Source: Lachnospiraceae bacterium
GTDB taxonomy: Bacteria > Bacillota > Clostridia > Lachnospirales > Lachnospiraceae
DNA: 32,734 nt
NCBI GenBank assembly: GCA_900766925.1
Contig: CAAFXG010000379.1
Location: 1-32,734 of the forward strand
Direction: 5' to 3'
Numbering within the stretch: position 1 is the stretch's first letter; each line of letters begins with the position of its first letter. The notes beneath the pieces are model-generated. The model made no database searches, had not been told where the DNA came from, and saw nothing but the letters and a program-made list of their open reading frames with translations. Made by a program: the position numbers and the translations under genes. This document shows positions 8,458 through 17,164 of this stretch, piece by piece.

Positions 8458-9168
8458 CTAACTCCTCCTATAAAGCTTTACAGAAATAAAATACGATAAC
8501 AAATATGAAATTCCGGAAACCACTCCAAAAACAGATATAAACCATTTTACATCATGTGAATCCAAAAATCTCATCAGTGCATTAAGAAAATCATCCTTAA
8601 GAAACATTGAGATATCCCCATACAGACCATACAATGCAATACACATAATGATTAAAGCCGTGAAAAAGCCCTTAACCTTTATTCCTATATCATTTCCAAA
8701 TCTAAAAACAAAGGGAAGCTCTGTCGCCTGCTTAAAAATATGTATACTAAAGAACAAAACAAACAATAAATATACGGAAAGTCCTTTGTCCTTTTCTATA
8801 ACATTACATATCAGATTAGTAATAACTGACACGACAAGAATACAGACCTCAATTGTAAATATTACAATATACTTACTCCTCACCTGACCTCTTCCGGTCT
8901 TAGGTGTTGAGATAACAAAATTACGCCAGACACTTCTTTCATCCTTGCAGAACATATCGTTATTAGCCAGTGCCGCAAAATAAAATACAAGATAGCAGCT
9001 CAGACATTTAAGCAGTGGTGTGTATAATCCCATCCCATTTTTAGTCATTACAGAAAAAACTATCATCAATGCAGATACAATAAGCTGCATAATACCTACA
9101 GCAATTATTGCATTCCTTGCCAATTTAAAATCCTTGTATAAGAGTCCCTTCACTATTTCTCCTTTCAC
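8458..9168 (-). CDS. ABC-2-type membrane permease, second subunit
   Basis: The 236-residue hydrophobic protein has about six membrane segments. It starts with a short cytoplasmic stretch LLYKDFKLARN that mirrors the opening of the neighbouring permease (LIYKDLYMGRK), as expected for a heterodimeric ABC-2 exporter. The first GTG (9168) overlaps the previous stop and follows a GGAGG site. A second GTG at 9153 has its own AGGAG site created by a 15-bp tandem duplication, and either may be used. The likely partner ATPase is at 9914-10807. The substrate is unknown; YtrA-controlled exporters in Firmicutes often respond to cell-wall-active compounds. Confidence 0.85.
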   Translation of the reverse strand: MKGEIVKGLLYKDFKLARNAIIAVGIMQLIVSALMIVFSVMTKNGMGLYTPLLKCLSCYLVFYFAALANNDMFCKDERSVWRNFVISTPKTGRGQVRSKYIVIFTIEVCILVVSVITNLICNVIEKDKGLSVYLLFVLFFSIHIFKQATELPFVFRFGNDIGIKVKGFFTALIIMCIALYGLYGDISMFLKDDFLNALMRFLDSHDVKWFISVFGVVSGISYLLSYFISVKLYRRS

Positions 9169-9178
9169 TATTTCTCCC
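9149..9178. repeat. 15-bp tandem duplication duplicating a ribosome site and GTG start
   Basis: The unit ttcactatttctcc(t/c) occurs at 9149-9163 and 9164-9178. On the minus strand each copy reads (G)GGAGAAATAGTGAA, so the ribosome site, spacer and GTG start codon are all duplicated in frame, five codons apart, at the junction of the two permease genes. Confidence 0.8.
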
Positions 9179-9923
9179 TCCTCTTATATAGCCATGCTGT
9201 TACCATAAATCCAACGAAATACTCTAAAATATATACAACAAGTATGAACCACTTATTATCCCACACAATTGCCTCTATATCATTTATTGAATTAATCGGT
9301 CCAAAATCAAAAGCTGCCGGCACTGCCACATATATTACCCTTATAATCACCGCCAATACTACTAACGTAACTACCATAGCAATTCCGGCCTTGTCCGTGG
9401 AGCGAAACATTATCATAAATATCTGTAATGTAACCGACATGAAGCCTGCTAGCACCGCAACCAGCAGTACAACTGCAAATTGTCTGTGATTTACGGGCAA
9501 ATCAAATATTTCATCTACCATTTTCAGATATCCCATTGATAAACCAATTGACAGAATACCAAGGCTAAGCATTGTTATATATTTTGCCAATGCAAACCTA
9601 AATGGACTTACGGGAGTTGTATGCCTGAAGCTTACCCATTTCGTCATCTCTTCTCGAACAGATATCTCAGCTATGGAATTTGCACATAGACAAAATCCCA
9701 TTACAGGAAGATATTTCGCCACAAATAAACTATAGTTAAATAAAACCGATCTTGAGTTCTCCTCCAATAATTTTAAATTGCCATATCTGAAGCTTAACAA
9801 AATTACTATTGCAAAAACTGCAATCAATACAGACGAACAAAAAGAAGTTAGAAGCTGCTTTCTGCCCATATATAAATCCTTATAAATAAGGCCAAGTATT
9901 TTCTTTCTTCGCACTACGACCAC
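9168..9923 (-). CDS. ABC-2-type membrane permease, first subunit
   Basis: The 251-residue protein has six or so hydrophobic helices after a short basic N-terminus (MVVVRRKKILGLIYKDLY). It overlaps the ATPase gene by 10 bp at its start and shares one base with the following permease at its end, so all three are translated from one message. It has no recognised ligand motif. By context it forms half of the membrane channel of a GntR/YtrA-controlled ABC exporter. No signs of damage. Confidence 0.86.
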   Translation of the reverse strand: MVVVRRKKILGLIYKDLYMGRKQLLTSFCSSVLIAVFAIVILLSFRYGNLKLLEENSRSVLFNYSLFVAKYLPVMGFCLCANSIAEISVREEMTKWVSFRHTTPVSPFRFALAKYITMLSLGILSIGLSMGYLKMVDEIFDLPVNHRQFAVVLLVAVLAGFMSVTLQIFMIMFRSTDKAGIAMVVTLVVLAVIIRVIYVAVPAAFDFGPINSINDIEAIVWDNKWFILVVYILEYFVGFMVTAWLYKRREK

Positions 9924-10807
9924 TCCCTTTTATCCCTATTGACATAGAACAGCATAATCTCTTCCAATGTAGTCTTCTCAATCATGAGCTTAGGATATTT
10001 CTTCTTAGCCTTAACTCTGTCAGATACCATTACCTCAACACCAAACTCATTAACTCTTGCACTTATAATATCCTCCGGACTTATATCCTTATAATCCTCC
10101 AACGTGCATTTTATTACAGCATGTGATTCTAAAATATCGTCCTTATATCCGCTTATCAGTATTCTGCCCTTATCAATATATGTGACACAATCTGCTATCT
10201 TTTCAAGGTCGCTTGTTATGTGTGATGACATCAAAATTGTGTTTTCATCATTCTCCAGATACTCCCTGAACACATCAAGCATTTCATTTCTTACAACGGG
10301 ATCTAAGCCTGTTGTGGCTTCATCCATAATAAGAAGCTTTGCACCATGCGAAAGTGCCGTTGCTATCTGAAGCTTCATCTTCATACCCTTTGAAAGCTTT
10401 CCGAGCTTCTTCTTTCTTGGCAGATTAAATCTGGCAAGATAATCGAAAAATACCTTCTCATTCCAGTTATCGTATAATCCCGCAAACATTTTGCTAAGAG
10501 CCTCAGCATGAAAATCCTCATGAAATGGTATCTCATCAAATACAGCCGCAATCTGCTCCTTAAGCTTATACTCATCCTTGATGTAATCCATACCAAGCAT
10601 GCTTATGCTTCCCTCATCAGCATCAATTATATGTAACAAGGCCTTGATTGTTGTAGTCTTTCCTGCACCATTTTGTCCAATAAAGCCCATAATAGTTCCC
10701 TTTGGAACCGAAAAGCTTACATTGTCTAATGTAAAACCATCGTATTTTTTAGTTAAATTTTTAATTTCAATTGCATTTTCAAAATCGGGCATCAATTTAT
10801 CCTCCAT
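9914..10807 (-). CDS. ABC transporter ATP-binding protein (YtrB-like)
   Basis: The 297-residue ATPase has Walker A GQNGAGKTT near residue 43, the signature LSKGMKMKL (a known variant of LSGGQ in YtrB/BcrA-type exporters) near residue 139, Walker B LLIMDEATTGLDP near residue 160 and the H-loop SSH. The C-terminal 80 residues are an accessory domain. Its start overlaps the end of the GntR gene by 11 bp. It energises the two ABC-2 permeases that follow. The arrangement regulator, ATPase, permease, permease is classic for YtrA-type exporter operons. Confidence 0.92.
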   Translation of the reverse strand: MEDKLMPDFENAIEIKNLTKKYDGFTLDNVSFSVPKGTIMGFIGQNGAGKTTTIKALLHIIDADEGSISMLGMDYIKDEYKLKEQIAAVFDEIPFHEDFHAEALSKMFAGLYDNWNEKVFFDYLARFNLPRKKKLGKLSKGMKMKLQIATALSHGAKLLIMDEATTGLDPVVRNEMLDVFREYLENDENTILMSSHITSDLEKIADCVTYIDKGRILISGYKDDILESHAVIKCTLEDYKDISPEDIISARVNEFGVEVMVSDRVKAKKKYPKLMIEKTTLEEIMLFYVNRDKREWS

Positions 10808-11168
10808 AAATAACTTCCAGAATCTCCTTCATTTCTTCCAATGAAAGCTGACATTTTTTACCACTTTCACAGGCCCTTTGCATAAATTCCTCAGTCCTGC
10901 GAATCCCTTCTTCACGCAAAAAGTCCGTATTCTGTTTCTTGACAAAACATCCCTTTCCAACAAAATTTTCAATAAATCCATCCCGCTCTAATTCCTCATA
11001 CGCCCTCTTGGTTGTTATAAGACTTATGCGAAGTTCATTTGCAAGACTCCTCATGGACGGTAATGGTTCTCCTGCAGATAGTGTTCCACTCATAATTTGC
11101 GCTTTAATCTGAGTTATTATCTGCCGGTAAATTGGTTCATCCGATGAATTACTTAAAATAATATCCAT
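10797..11168 (-). CDS. GntR-family regulator, YtrA subfamily
   Basis: This 123-residue protein has a GntR winged helix-turn-helix (residues about 5-75: PIYRQIITQIKAQIMSG, then LPSMRSLANELRISLITTKR) and a short C-terminal helical tail, which is the YtrA layout. I chose the ATG at 11168, preceded by GGGAGGAACC. The frame stays open upstream to 11243, but that stretch translates the operator and promoter. YtrA proteins repress their own operon until a cell-wall-active ligand or stress relieves it, and the perfect palindrome over the -10 region fits this. Confidence 0.92.
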   Translation of the reverse strand: MDIILSNSSDEPIYRQIITQIKAQIMSGTLSAGEPLPSMRSLANELRISLITTKRAYEELERDGFIENFVGKGCFVKKQNTDFLREEGIRRTEEFMQRACESGKKCQLSLEEMKEILEVIYGG

Positions 11169-11202
11169 GGTTCCTCCCTTAAAATAGGAATAAAATAAAA
11201 TA

Positions 11203-11256
11203 ATGCTAGTGTATATATACAATATATACACTAGCATACACATTAATTTCTGTCAA
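11203..11256 (-). promoter_or_regulatory. Promoter and perfect 35-bp operator of the GntR/ABC operon
   Basis: On the minus strand TTGACA (11251-11256) is followed after 17 bp by TAGTGT with a TGC extended -10 element. A 15-bp perfect inverted repeat, atgctagtgtatata and its complement with a 5-bp centre, spans 11203-11237 and covers the -10 box. This is the expected position for a GntR repressor site. The AT-rich dyad is followed by a T-rich stretch and might also slow polymerase coming from the anti-sigma gene, which ends only 4 bp before the -35 box. Confidence 0.8.
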
Positions 11257-11260
11257 CATT

Positions 11261-12631
11261 TTATTTTCCTATAAAGTAACCAGTTTTAGCATTTCCGGAA
11301 ATATGGACTTTATACCTTGTTCCCCATATCAAGTCTGCATATACCTCACCCTGGGTCTCAAGCTTATTACCGGCACTATCTACTACATAAAGTCTAAGTA
11401 TTCCTTGTGAACCATCCTCCAAATCTTTTTCAAAATCCTCAGGAATAAACTGAAAATCGACATTTAATCCCGATTGGAGCGCACTGCCGTCAGCTTCCTT
11501 CATTGTCTGATGTGCTTCCATTTTTCCACTTTCTACAGAAAGACTCATTCCGTATATTTCATCCTCCGCATAGTTTACAACAGTAAATCCAAGAACCTTT
11601 TCTGTATTATCTTTAAAGGAAAAATCCACCTGTGCATTTGATTCTACGGTTGCACCACCAAATACAATATTGGATAGTCCTGTCTTTCTTACAAGCTTCT
11701 CAAGCTGATTAATATCTTCAGCAACCTTTTTTATATCTGTTCCGGCATATTTTGAAGCTTCATCACTTGTAGTTGACATGGTTTTTGTCTCACCATCAAT
11801 TGTGTATTCATAAATAACCTCATTCAGATTACCTATTTCTGCAAGTAATACATACGAATACATCTTCAATTGCTCTTCCAAAGCCTCTTTTTGACTTGAC
11901 GAGAAATCCTTCTCGAGAATAATCTTCCATGAATAAGGCTCTCTATCGGTTTGAAGCTCATTTTTAAAACCGCCTGTATATGATGTCATATTAAGTACAG
12001 AAACGATTTCACCATTTGAAGGCATATTTCCAATGTACGGATTGTAGACCGAATATAAATTTGAAGTAATAGGGGAAATCACTTCGCCATTTGCCCAGAT
12101 AATGCGATTACCTATCCATACCTGTCTTATTTCCTCAGACGCTACAAAATTCCTTGTTGTAAAGCTTTTATAAAATACGCTCTTCGAAACACCTCTAACA
12201 CTGATTTCAACAATTCCCTCAACCTCATTGATATCCACCCGCTGTATCCCCTGACCGGAGGTTGTACTTACCGAAACAGTCAAATTGTTTCCCGAAACAT
12301 CAATGTTGTACGAAAGATAATCGGTATTCATATTACTTCCGCAAAAATAATATCTGATTCCAACAAAGGCAACGGCAAGCAGCCATATCAACGCAGCCCA
12401 TATGAGTATTCTTTTACGATTATTTTTCTTAGTTTTTCTTAAGAAATCAATCTCTTTTAAATCTCTTGCTGTATCTTCTGCTATTGGATTTTTCATAAGT
12501 CGGTACTTCTTACTGCAGCTTTCACATTCCTTTAAATGTTCTTCTATGATATCATTCGATACTGCACTGGTTAATTCATCCGCATAAACAGGCAATAAAT
12601 CTTCAATTAATTCACAAGGCATTTTTTTCAT
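11261..12631 (-). CDS. zf-HC2 anti-sigma factor with large extracellular domain
   Basis: The 456-residue membrane protein starts with an anti-sigma zinc-binding motif (C6, then H32xxxC36xxC39), followed by a basic stretch, one transmembrane helix at about 75-95 and about 350 extracellular residues rich in beta strands. The C-terminal domain resembles uncharacterised domains often attached to clostridial zf-HC2 proteins. Its ATG overlaps the sigma gene stop (ATGA), so the two are coupled. It should hold an ECF sigma at the membrane and release it on an extracellular signal. The cognate sigma gene next to it lacks region 2, the usual target of such proteins, so the pair may no longer work. Confidence 0.85.
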   Translation of the reverse strand: MKKMPCELIEDLLPVYADELTSAVSNDIIEEHLKECESCSKKYRLMKNPIAEDTARDLKEIDFLRKTKKNNRKRILIWAALIWLLAVAFVGIRYYFCGSNMNTDYLSYNIDVSGNNLTVSVSTTSGQGIQRVDINEVEGIVEISVRGVSKSVFYKSFTTRNFVASEEIRQVWIGNRIIWANGEVISPITSNLYSVYNPYIGNMPSNGEIVSVLNMTSYTGGFKNELQTDREPYSWKIILEKDFSSSQKEALEEQLKMYSYVLLAEIGNLNEVIYEYTIDGETKTMSTTSDEASKYAGTDIKKVAEDINQLEKLVRKTGLSNIVFGGATVESNAQVDFSFKDNTEKVLGFTVVNYAEDEIYGMSLSVESGKMEAHQTMKEADGSALQSGLNVDFQFIPEDFEKDLEDGSQGILRLYVVDSAGNKLETQGEVYADLIWGTRYKVHISGNAKTGYFIGK

Positions 12632-12921
12632 GACTCTTCCTCCCTCCTAAGCTTCTCTTTTCCTCTATAAAACGTTACTCTTGCCCAATTTTCTGTTTTT
12701 TTCATTATTTCACCTATTTCACGAAATGACAAATCACCAAACAATCTCAGATACATAACCTCCCTATACGGTTCAGGAATTTCATGAAGTGCTTTAATTA
12801 AAGACACCTTCTGCCATGCATCAATATAGGTATCCTCAACAGAGGGAGTTACAGTATCCACCATATCTATATCATCATGTATGCGATTCTTTCGAAGATA
12901 GGCAGCCAACTGATTTTTCAT
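12628..12921 (-). CDS. ECF-type sigma factor lacking region 2 (N-terminally truncated)
   Basis: The 97-residue frame holds only the end of the region 2/4 linker and region 4: IHEIPEPYREVMYLRLF-type sequence (here LHEIPEPYREVMYLRLFGDL), then the helix-turn-helix SFREIGEIMKKTENWARVTF. ECF proteins are normally 160-190 residues. The first residues KNQLAAYLRKN look like the tail of region 2 (typically WLCQIAKN-LxDYxRK), so the gene appears cut just there. The stop of the histidine kinase gene is only 14 bp upstream, leaving no room for region 2, and none is seen in other frames. GAGG 11 nt before the ATG could allow translation. It is either a remnant or a region-4-only protein needing a partner, as with split sigma factors. 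Confidence 0.8.
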   Translation of the reverse strand: MKNQLAAYLRKNRIHDDIDMVDTVTPSVEDTYIDAWQKVSLIKALHEIPEPYREVMYLRLFGDLSFREIGEIMKKTENWARVTFYRGKEKLRREEES

Positions 12922-12935
12922 TTATTTATTCAACC

Positions 12936-13979
12936 TCATTTACGCATAACAATTATAAACTTATTACCCCGTTCCCATGAATGTACGCTTAGATATCCAC
13001 CCTGTTTTTCTATTATCTCTCGGACAAGATATAATCCAATTCCCACACCCTCCTTTTCACCGGAATTGCGTCCGCGATAAAAACGTTCAAAAATATGCGT
13101 ACGTTCATCCTGTGGAATTGGCTCATTTTCATCTATGACACTTATTTCCAAAGTTGTACCCAATTGTTTTACGGATAGCAGTATTTCATCTCCCGGCTTT
13201 CCATATTTAATTGCATTGTCTAAAAGATTGAAGCATGCCTCCGCTGTCCATCTCCTATCATGAAGGAGCTCACATTTTACCCCTTCCTCATATCTAATTA
13301 CGATTCCCGCCTTACGTGCCCCTACATATGCATCCTTTACTGCCTGAAGAATCGTATCATTAATACTTTGAACCTTACAGTCAAGTGTAACCAAACCACT
13401 CTCAAGCCGTGAAACCTTAATCATGCTTTCTGACAGAAAAGAAAGTCTTTCCAGCGACAATTCCAGAATATGAAGATATCGTTCCCTTTCCTGCCAAGAA
13501 GCATCCGGATTTTTCAAAAACTCCAAATACATCTTAAGATTAGAAAGAGGCGTCTTTAGCTGGTGTGAAAGATCGGATACCAGCCCCTTTATATTCTCAT
13601 TCTCCATACGTTCTTTTTCGTTCTGAAGCTTCAGTGTTGCCACCATCTTCTCAACCTTACTTTGTAATTTTGAAATCAGTGTATCCTCATTTGCAGGGAA
13701 AATTTCCTGTTGTTCAAGCTGTGCCAGCACATCCAACAGCTCCGAAACAGAGGATACAACCGTGGATATATATTCATCATCAGTCTTTTGAAGCATACGC
13801 ATAATTAATATAAAAATCATGCCAAAAAACAATATAAATATGCCGAGCCATAGACTGTGAAAACTAATTCCAAAAACAAATGTCATACAGACAACAAAAA
13901 GAAGGGAGAATGCATATAGCATTCTAACCCTCCTTGTATATCTTTTATAATTGTTTTGATATGTCTGATTCTTCATCAT
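12936..13979 (-). CDS. Sensor histidine kinase, short extracytoplasmic loop type
   Basis: The 347-residue kinase has two adjacent membrane helices (about 19-40 and 42-61) with almost no extracellular loop. This layout is seen in intramembrane-sensing kinases that read the state of a partner ABC transporter. The H-box is SHQLKTPL with phosphoacceptor H139. N, F and G boxes are present (NLLDNAIKYGK, IFERFYRG, GVGIGLYLV). Its start overlaps the response-regulator stop by 4 bp. It is the last gene of the ABC/two-component operon and probably senses through the FtsX-type permease encoded upstream. Confidence 0.93.
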   Translation of the reverse strand: MMKNQTYQNNYKRYTRRVRMLYAFSLLFVVCMTFVFGISFHSLWLGIFILFFGMIFILIMRMLQKTDDEYISTVVSSVSELLDVLAQLEQQEIFPANEDTLISKLQSKVEKMVATLKLQNEKERMENENIKGLVSDLSHQLKTPLSNLKMYLEFLKNPDASWQERERYLHILELSLERLSFLSESMIKVSRLESGLVTLDCKVQSINDTILQAVKDAYVGARKAGIVIRYEEGVKCELLHDRRWTAEACFNLLDNAIKYGKPGDEILLSVKQLGTTLEISVIDENEPIPQDERTHIFERFYRGRNSGEKEGVGIGLYLVREIIEKQGGYLSVHSWERGNKFIIVMRK

Positions 13980-14653
13980 GATTCTCCAAATGTATAACCG
14001 ATTCCAAAAACTGTTATGATGTATTGTGGATTTTTAGTGTCTGTTTCCAGCTTCTGCCTTAATCTTCTGATGTGGACACTCAATGTGTTTTCATCCACAT
14101 AATTCTCATCATAATCCCAAATCTGCTGAACAATGGTCTCCCTTGTAACAACTCTTCCCTTATTACGAATAAGCAGTTCAAGAATTCGATATTCTGTAGC
14201 AGAAAGCTTGACCGGTTCCTCCCGAATGTAAACCTGCATACGTTCCAGATCAACAGTCATTTCTTTATAATGAAAGCGGTTCCTCTGGTTCATATCCTCA
14301 CTTCGCCGTAAAACCGCTTCTATTCGCTGATACAACAGCTCAACCGAAAAGGGTTTGGCAATATAATCGTCACAGCCTGCCAAAAAGCCTTCAATCATAT
14401 CCGACTCTGTATCCTTTGCCGTGAGAAATATTATTGGAATTCTTGTGTTACTGCGTAAGTGTTTACAATAATCAAGACCAGTTCCATCCGGTAGATTTCT
14501 GTCAAGAAGAATCAGATCAAAACCACGTTTAAGAGCTTCATCCGCATCCTTACAAGAATATGCAGTTTCCACCTGATACCCCTTTTGCTCCAAAAATAGT
14601 TTGACACCACCACATATTATCACGTCATCCTCGATAATTAAAACCCGGTTCAT
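13976..14653 (-). CDS. OmpR/PhoB-family response regulator
   Basis: The 225-residue protein has a receiver domain (acidic pair ED at 8-10, phosphoacceptor D51 in LILLDRNLP, TAK, and K in IAKPF) and an OmpR-type winged helix from about residue 130 (LSATEYRILELL, VDENTLSVHIRRLRQK). It is encoded 27 bp after the permease gene and overlaps the kinase gene. It most likely activates its own operon through the 11-bp-phased direct repeat upstream of the ATPase gene. Confidence 0.95.
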   Translation of the reverse strand: MNRVLIIEDDVIICGGVKLFLEQKGYQVETAYSCKDADEALKRGFDLILLDRNLPDGTGLDYCKHLRSNTRIPIIFLTAKDTESDMIEGFLAGCDDYIAKPFSVELLYQRIEAVLRRSEDMNQRNRFHYKEMTVDLERMQVYIREEPVKLSATEYRILELLIRNKGRVVTRETIVQQIWDYDENYVDENTLSVHIRRLRQKLETDTKNPQYIITVFGIGYTFGES

Positions 14654-14680
14654 CTTTATCTCCTGTACTCAAAACATATT

Positions 14681-17164
14681 TCACGCTACAGTACGCAACC
14701 GTTCTGTCACAGTATCCTTTGCAATTGCACGAAATACAAATGCAGGTATCATAATACAAGTCGCAAATAATACTCCTGCAACGCCAAGCACCAATCCTAC
14801 CGGATAATTAAAAATAGCATAATCAGCAAGCTTAATGCACAGCCGACCAGTTCCATACATCATAAGGCTCCCAAGCGTTGCAATCAATCCTATGGTAATT
14901 GTACCATAAAACATACCTTCATACATCAACATATTACGAATTTGTTTCTTTGTCATTCCTACGCTTTCTAATACAGCAAGCTCCATCTTTCTTGTATAGA
15001 CCCCTGTAATCATTACATTTATGTAGTTCACTATACCAATAAGAATCAGAATGAGTGAAATTCCACCACCCAAAACTTCAAGGGATAGCATGGATTTTTT
15101 GAATTCCGCGCCCTCAACTGAGCGAATATCACTTCCGTCAATTATTGCATTTTCATTTACAATCCGTTCCACATAAGGAGTTACATCCGGTTCCCTGCCT
15201 TTTTTTGCATCTGCAATGATACAGTCAACATCAGCATCCGGGAATAACTCATCCATGACCTTATCACTTACCAATATTGCCTCCGGTGCTCCCATAATAG
15301 CCCAATAATAGCCTGCCGTAATTCCTTCATTTTCGTTCCGAAGCATTGCAGCACCTACCTCGATAGATTGCTCTTTTCCTGTTTCGTTATTTCGAAGGGT
15401 AATCATTTTTCCTGACATCTGCTCAGATTTTTTCTCCGTGTTCAGATACCCAATCAGACATATCTCACCGTTTTCAAATGCCGAGATATCAACCTTTTGT
15501 CTTGCCTTCTTATTATACTCTTTTATCATCCCCGAATTCACAGCAATAAGCGGCGCCGAATATGATACTTCTTCATTATCAGGATTACTGTAAAATGCTA
15601 TCATATCCTCTGTATTATCCTGAGCATCCAAAAATGGAGCATACAATTCCGCATCAAAGGGAAGTGTAACATGTGCGCTTCGGTTCGTAAAAACCTGACC
15701 CATTCCATCAATCTCCCTCATCTGCTCTGCTATATCTGACATTGTTACTTTTTTCGATGATATATCCTCATCACCTCCACCATAGAGCACGTAGTCATTA
15801 TGAAGATAATGCTTTATAAAGCTGTCTACATCAAGACATCCTATAAATGTATTCACACAAAGAAAGGTAACTGACCCCATAAACATTGATGCAAATACAA
15901 GAAAGCTTCTCTTTTTTTCGCGGAACACATTGCGCCATGCCATCCGAGAAAGCCTTCCGCCACTTGTGGTCTTATGTGATTTACCATCTATATTTCCGAT
16001 ATATTTCATTGCATCAATTGCCGATACCCTTCCGGCATATTTGGCAGGCTTTCTTGCACTTATAAATACAGTTACAAATGCAAAAAGCACCGAAAACACA
16101 TAAATACCCGGATTGAAGCTCACCGCAGACGAAAGTGCTTCCTCACGTTCAATTGACAGCATACGCATTGCGAGAGGAACTGCACCAAATGATACACCTG
16201 TTCCAAGCAAAACACCAATAGGAATACCAATACATGCAAGGTATCCCGCCTGTCTTTTTACAATCATCTGTATCTGTGCAGGCGTGGCACCTATAGTTTT
16301 CAGCATACCATAAAACCTGATATCCTTTGTTACAGAAATGTACATGACATTATAAATAAGCAGATAACCACTCAGTACAATCATGAGGGCAATCAAAAAT
16401 ATACTAACGGCAATTACAAGACGATTGGAACCATTTTCAGATTGCACATCATATTTTTTGTCAAACTCCTGCCCCTTACCCAGCTCTACCTTCGAATCCA
16501 ATTCATCTTTTAATGCGTCCTGCTTTCCTTCTTTTGCAGATATACTGACACGTCCATTTTTTTCTATGTCGTAACCCTGCTTATCTGTGTATGCCTTGGA
16601 TACCAGACACAAATTTATTCTGCTATAGTTTGTTAACCATCCGGACAAAATAAACTGCTTTTTTACTCCATTTTCATAAAATGAAACCTTCTGTCCCATC
16701 TCAGGATCATTAATACCCAGACAGGAAAGAGTCTGTTTTGCCAGCATAATTTCATTCTCTAATTCCGGATAATTGCCTTCCACTGACCCGATGGCAGGTC
16801 TCAGGTTCTCCTCAAACTCTGTATTATCATAATACTGTAGCAAAAAAACATATTCACCTGTCTGATCCGTTACCGTTTCTGCATCAATCTGAACTCCCGC
16901 AGCATTAAGAGACGGACAGGCTTTTATTTCATCAAGCTGTCCATTTACGGGATGCTCCAGATAAATTGCAGCCTTTGAACCCTGTAGTCGAAGCTGCATC
17001 TGATTTAGGTTTTTGGCCATGGAAAACCCTAGTGTAAACACTGCCGTAAACATAAATGTGGTCAGTATAATCGCAATAATAGCAATCCGATTTCTTACTT
17101 TGTTTTCCTTCAGCATACGGTGATATATTCGGTTTACTGCCACCTGATTATTATTTTTCAGCAT
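14681..17164 (-). CDS. FtsX-domain ABC transporter permease (duplicated, 8-TM type)
   Basis: The 827-residue permease contains two FtsX-like units. Each has an N-terminal membrane helix (about 25-50 and about 418-440), a large extracellular MacB-type core, and three membrane helices (about 255-380 and about 705-820). Motifs such as RIYGMLKTIGAT (here RFYGMLKTIGATPAQI) and LAVLESVGMTKKQIRNM mark the conserved cytoplasmic loops. It pairs with the LolD-type ATPase whose gene overlaps it by 14 bp, and is co-transcribed with a two-component system. Such systems commonly give defence against antimicrobial peptides or handle lipids or cell-wall components. The exact substrate cannot be read. Confidence 0.92.
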   Translation of the reverse strand: MLKNNNQVAVNRIYHRMLKENKVRNRIAIIAIILTTFMFTAVFTLGFSMAKNLNQMQLRLQGSKAAIYLEHPVNGQLDEIKACPSLNAAGVQIDAETVTDQTGEYVFLLQYYDNTEFEENLRPAIGSVEGNYPELENEIMLAKQTLSCLGINDPEMGQKVSFYENGVKKQFILSGWLTNYSRINLCLVSKAYTDKQGYDIEKNGRVSISAKEGKQDALKDELDSKVELGKGQEFDKKYDVQSENGSNRLVIAVSIFLIALMIVLSGYLLIYNVMYISVTKDIRFYGMLKTIGATPAQIQMIVKRQAGYLACIGIPIGVLLGTGVSFGAVPLAMRMLSIEREEALSSAVSFNPGIYVFSVLFAFVTVFISARKPAKYAGRVSAIDAMKYIGNIDGKSHKTTSGGRLSRMAWRNVFREKKRSFLVFASMFMGSVTFLCVNTFIGCLDVDSFIKHYLHNDYVLYGGGDEDISSKKVTMSDIAEQMREIDGMGQVFTNRSAHVTLPFDAELYAPFLDAQDNTEDMIAFYSNPDNEEVSYSAPLIAVNSGMIKEYNKKARQKVDISAFENGEICLIGYLNTEKKSEQMSGKMITLRNNETGKEQSIEVGAAMLRNENEGITAGYYWAIMGAPEAILVSDKVMDELFPDADVDCIIADAKKGREPDVTPYVERIVNENAIIDGSDIRSVEGAEFKKSMLSLEVLGGGISLILILIGIVNYINVMITGVYTRKMELAVLESVGMTKKQIRNMLMYEGMFYGTITIGLIATLGSLMMYGTGRLCIKLADYAIFNYPVGLVLGVAGVLFATCIMIPAFVFRAIAKDTVTERLRTVA

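Noticed and set aside
11169..11243. N-terminal extension of the GntR protein
   Set aside because: The added residues are encoded by the operator and -10 region, and the strong GGGAGG site precedes the ATG at 11168.
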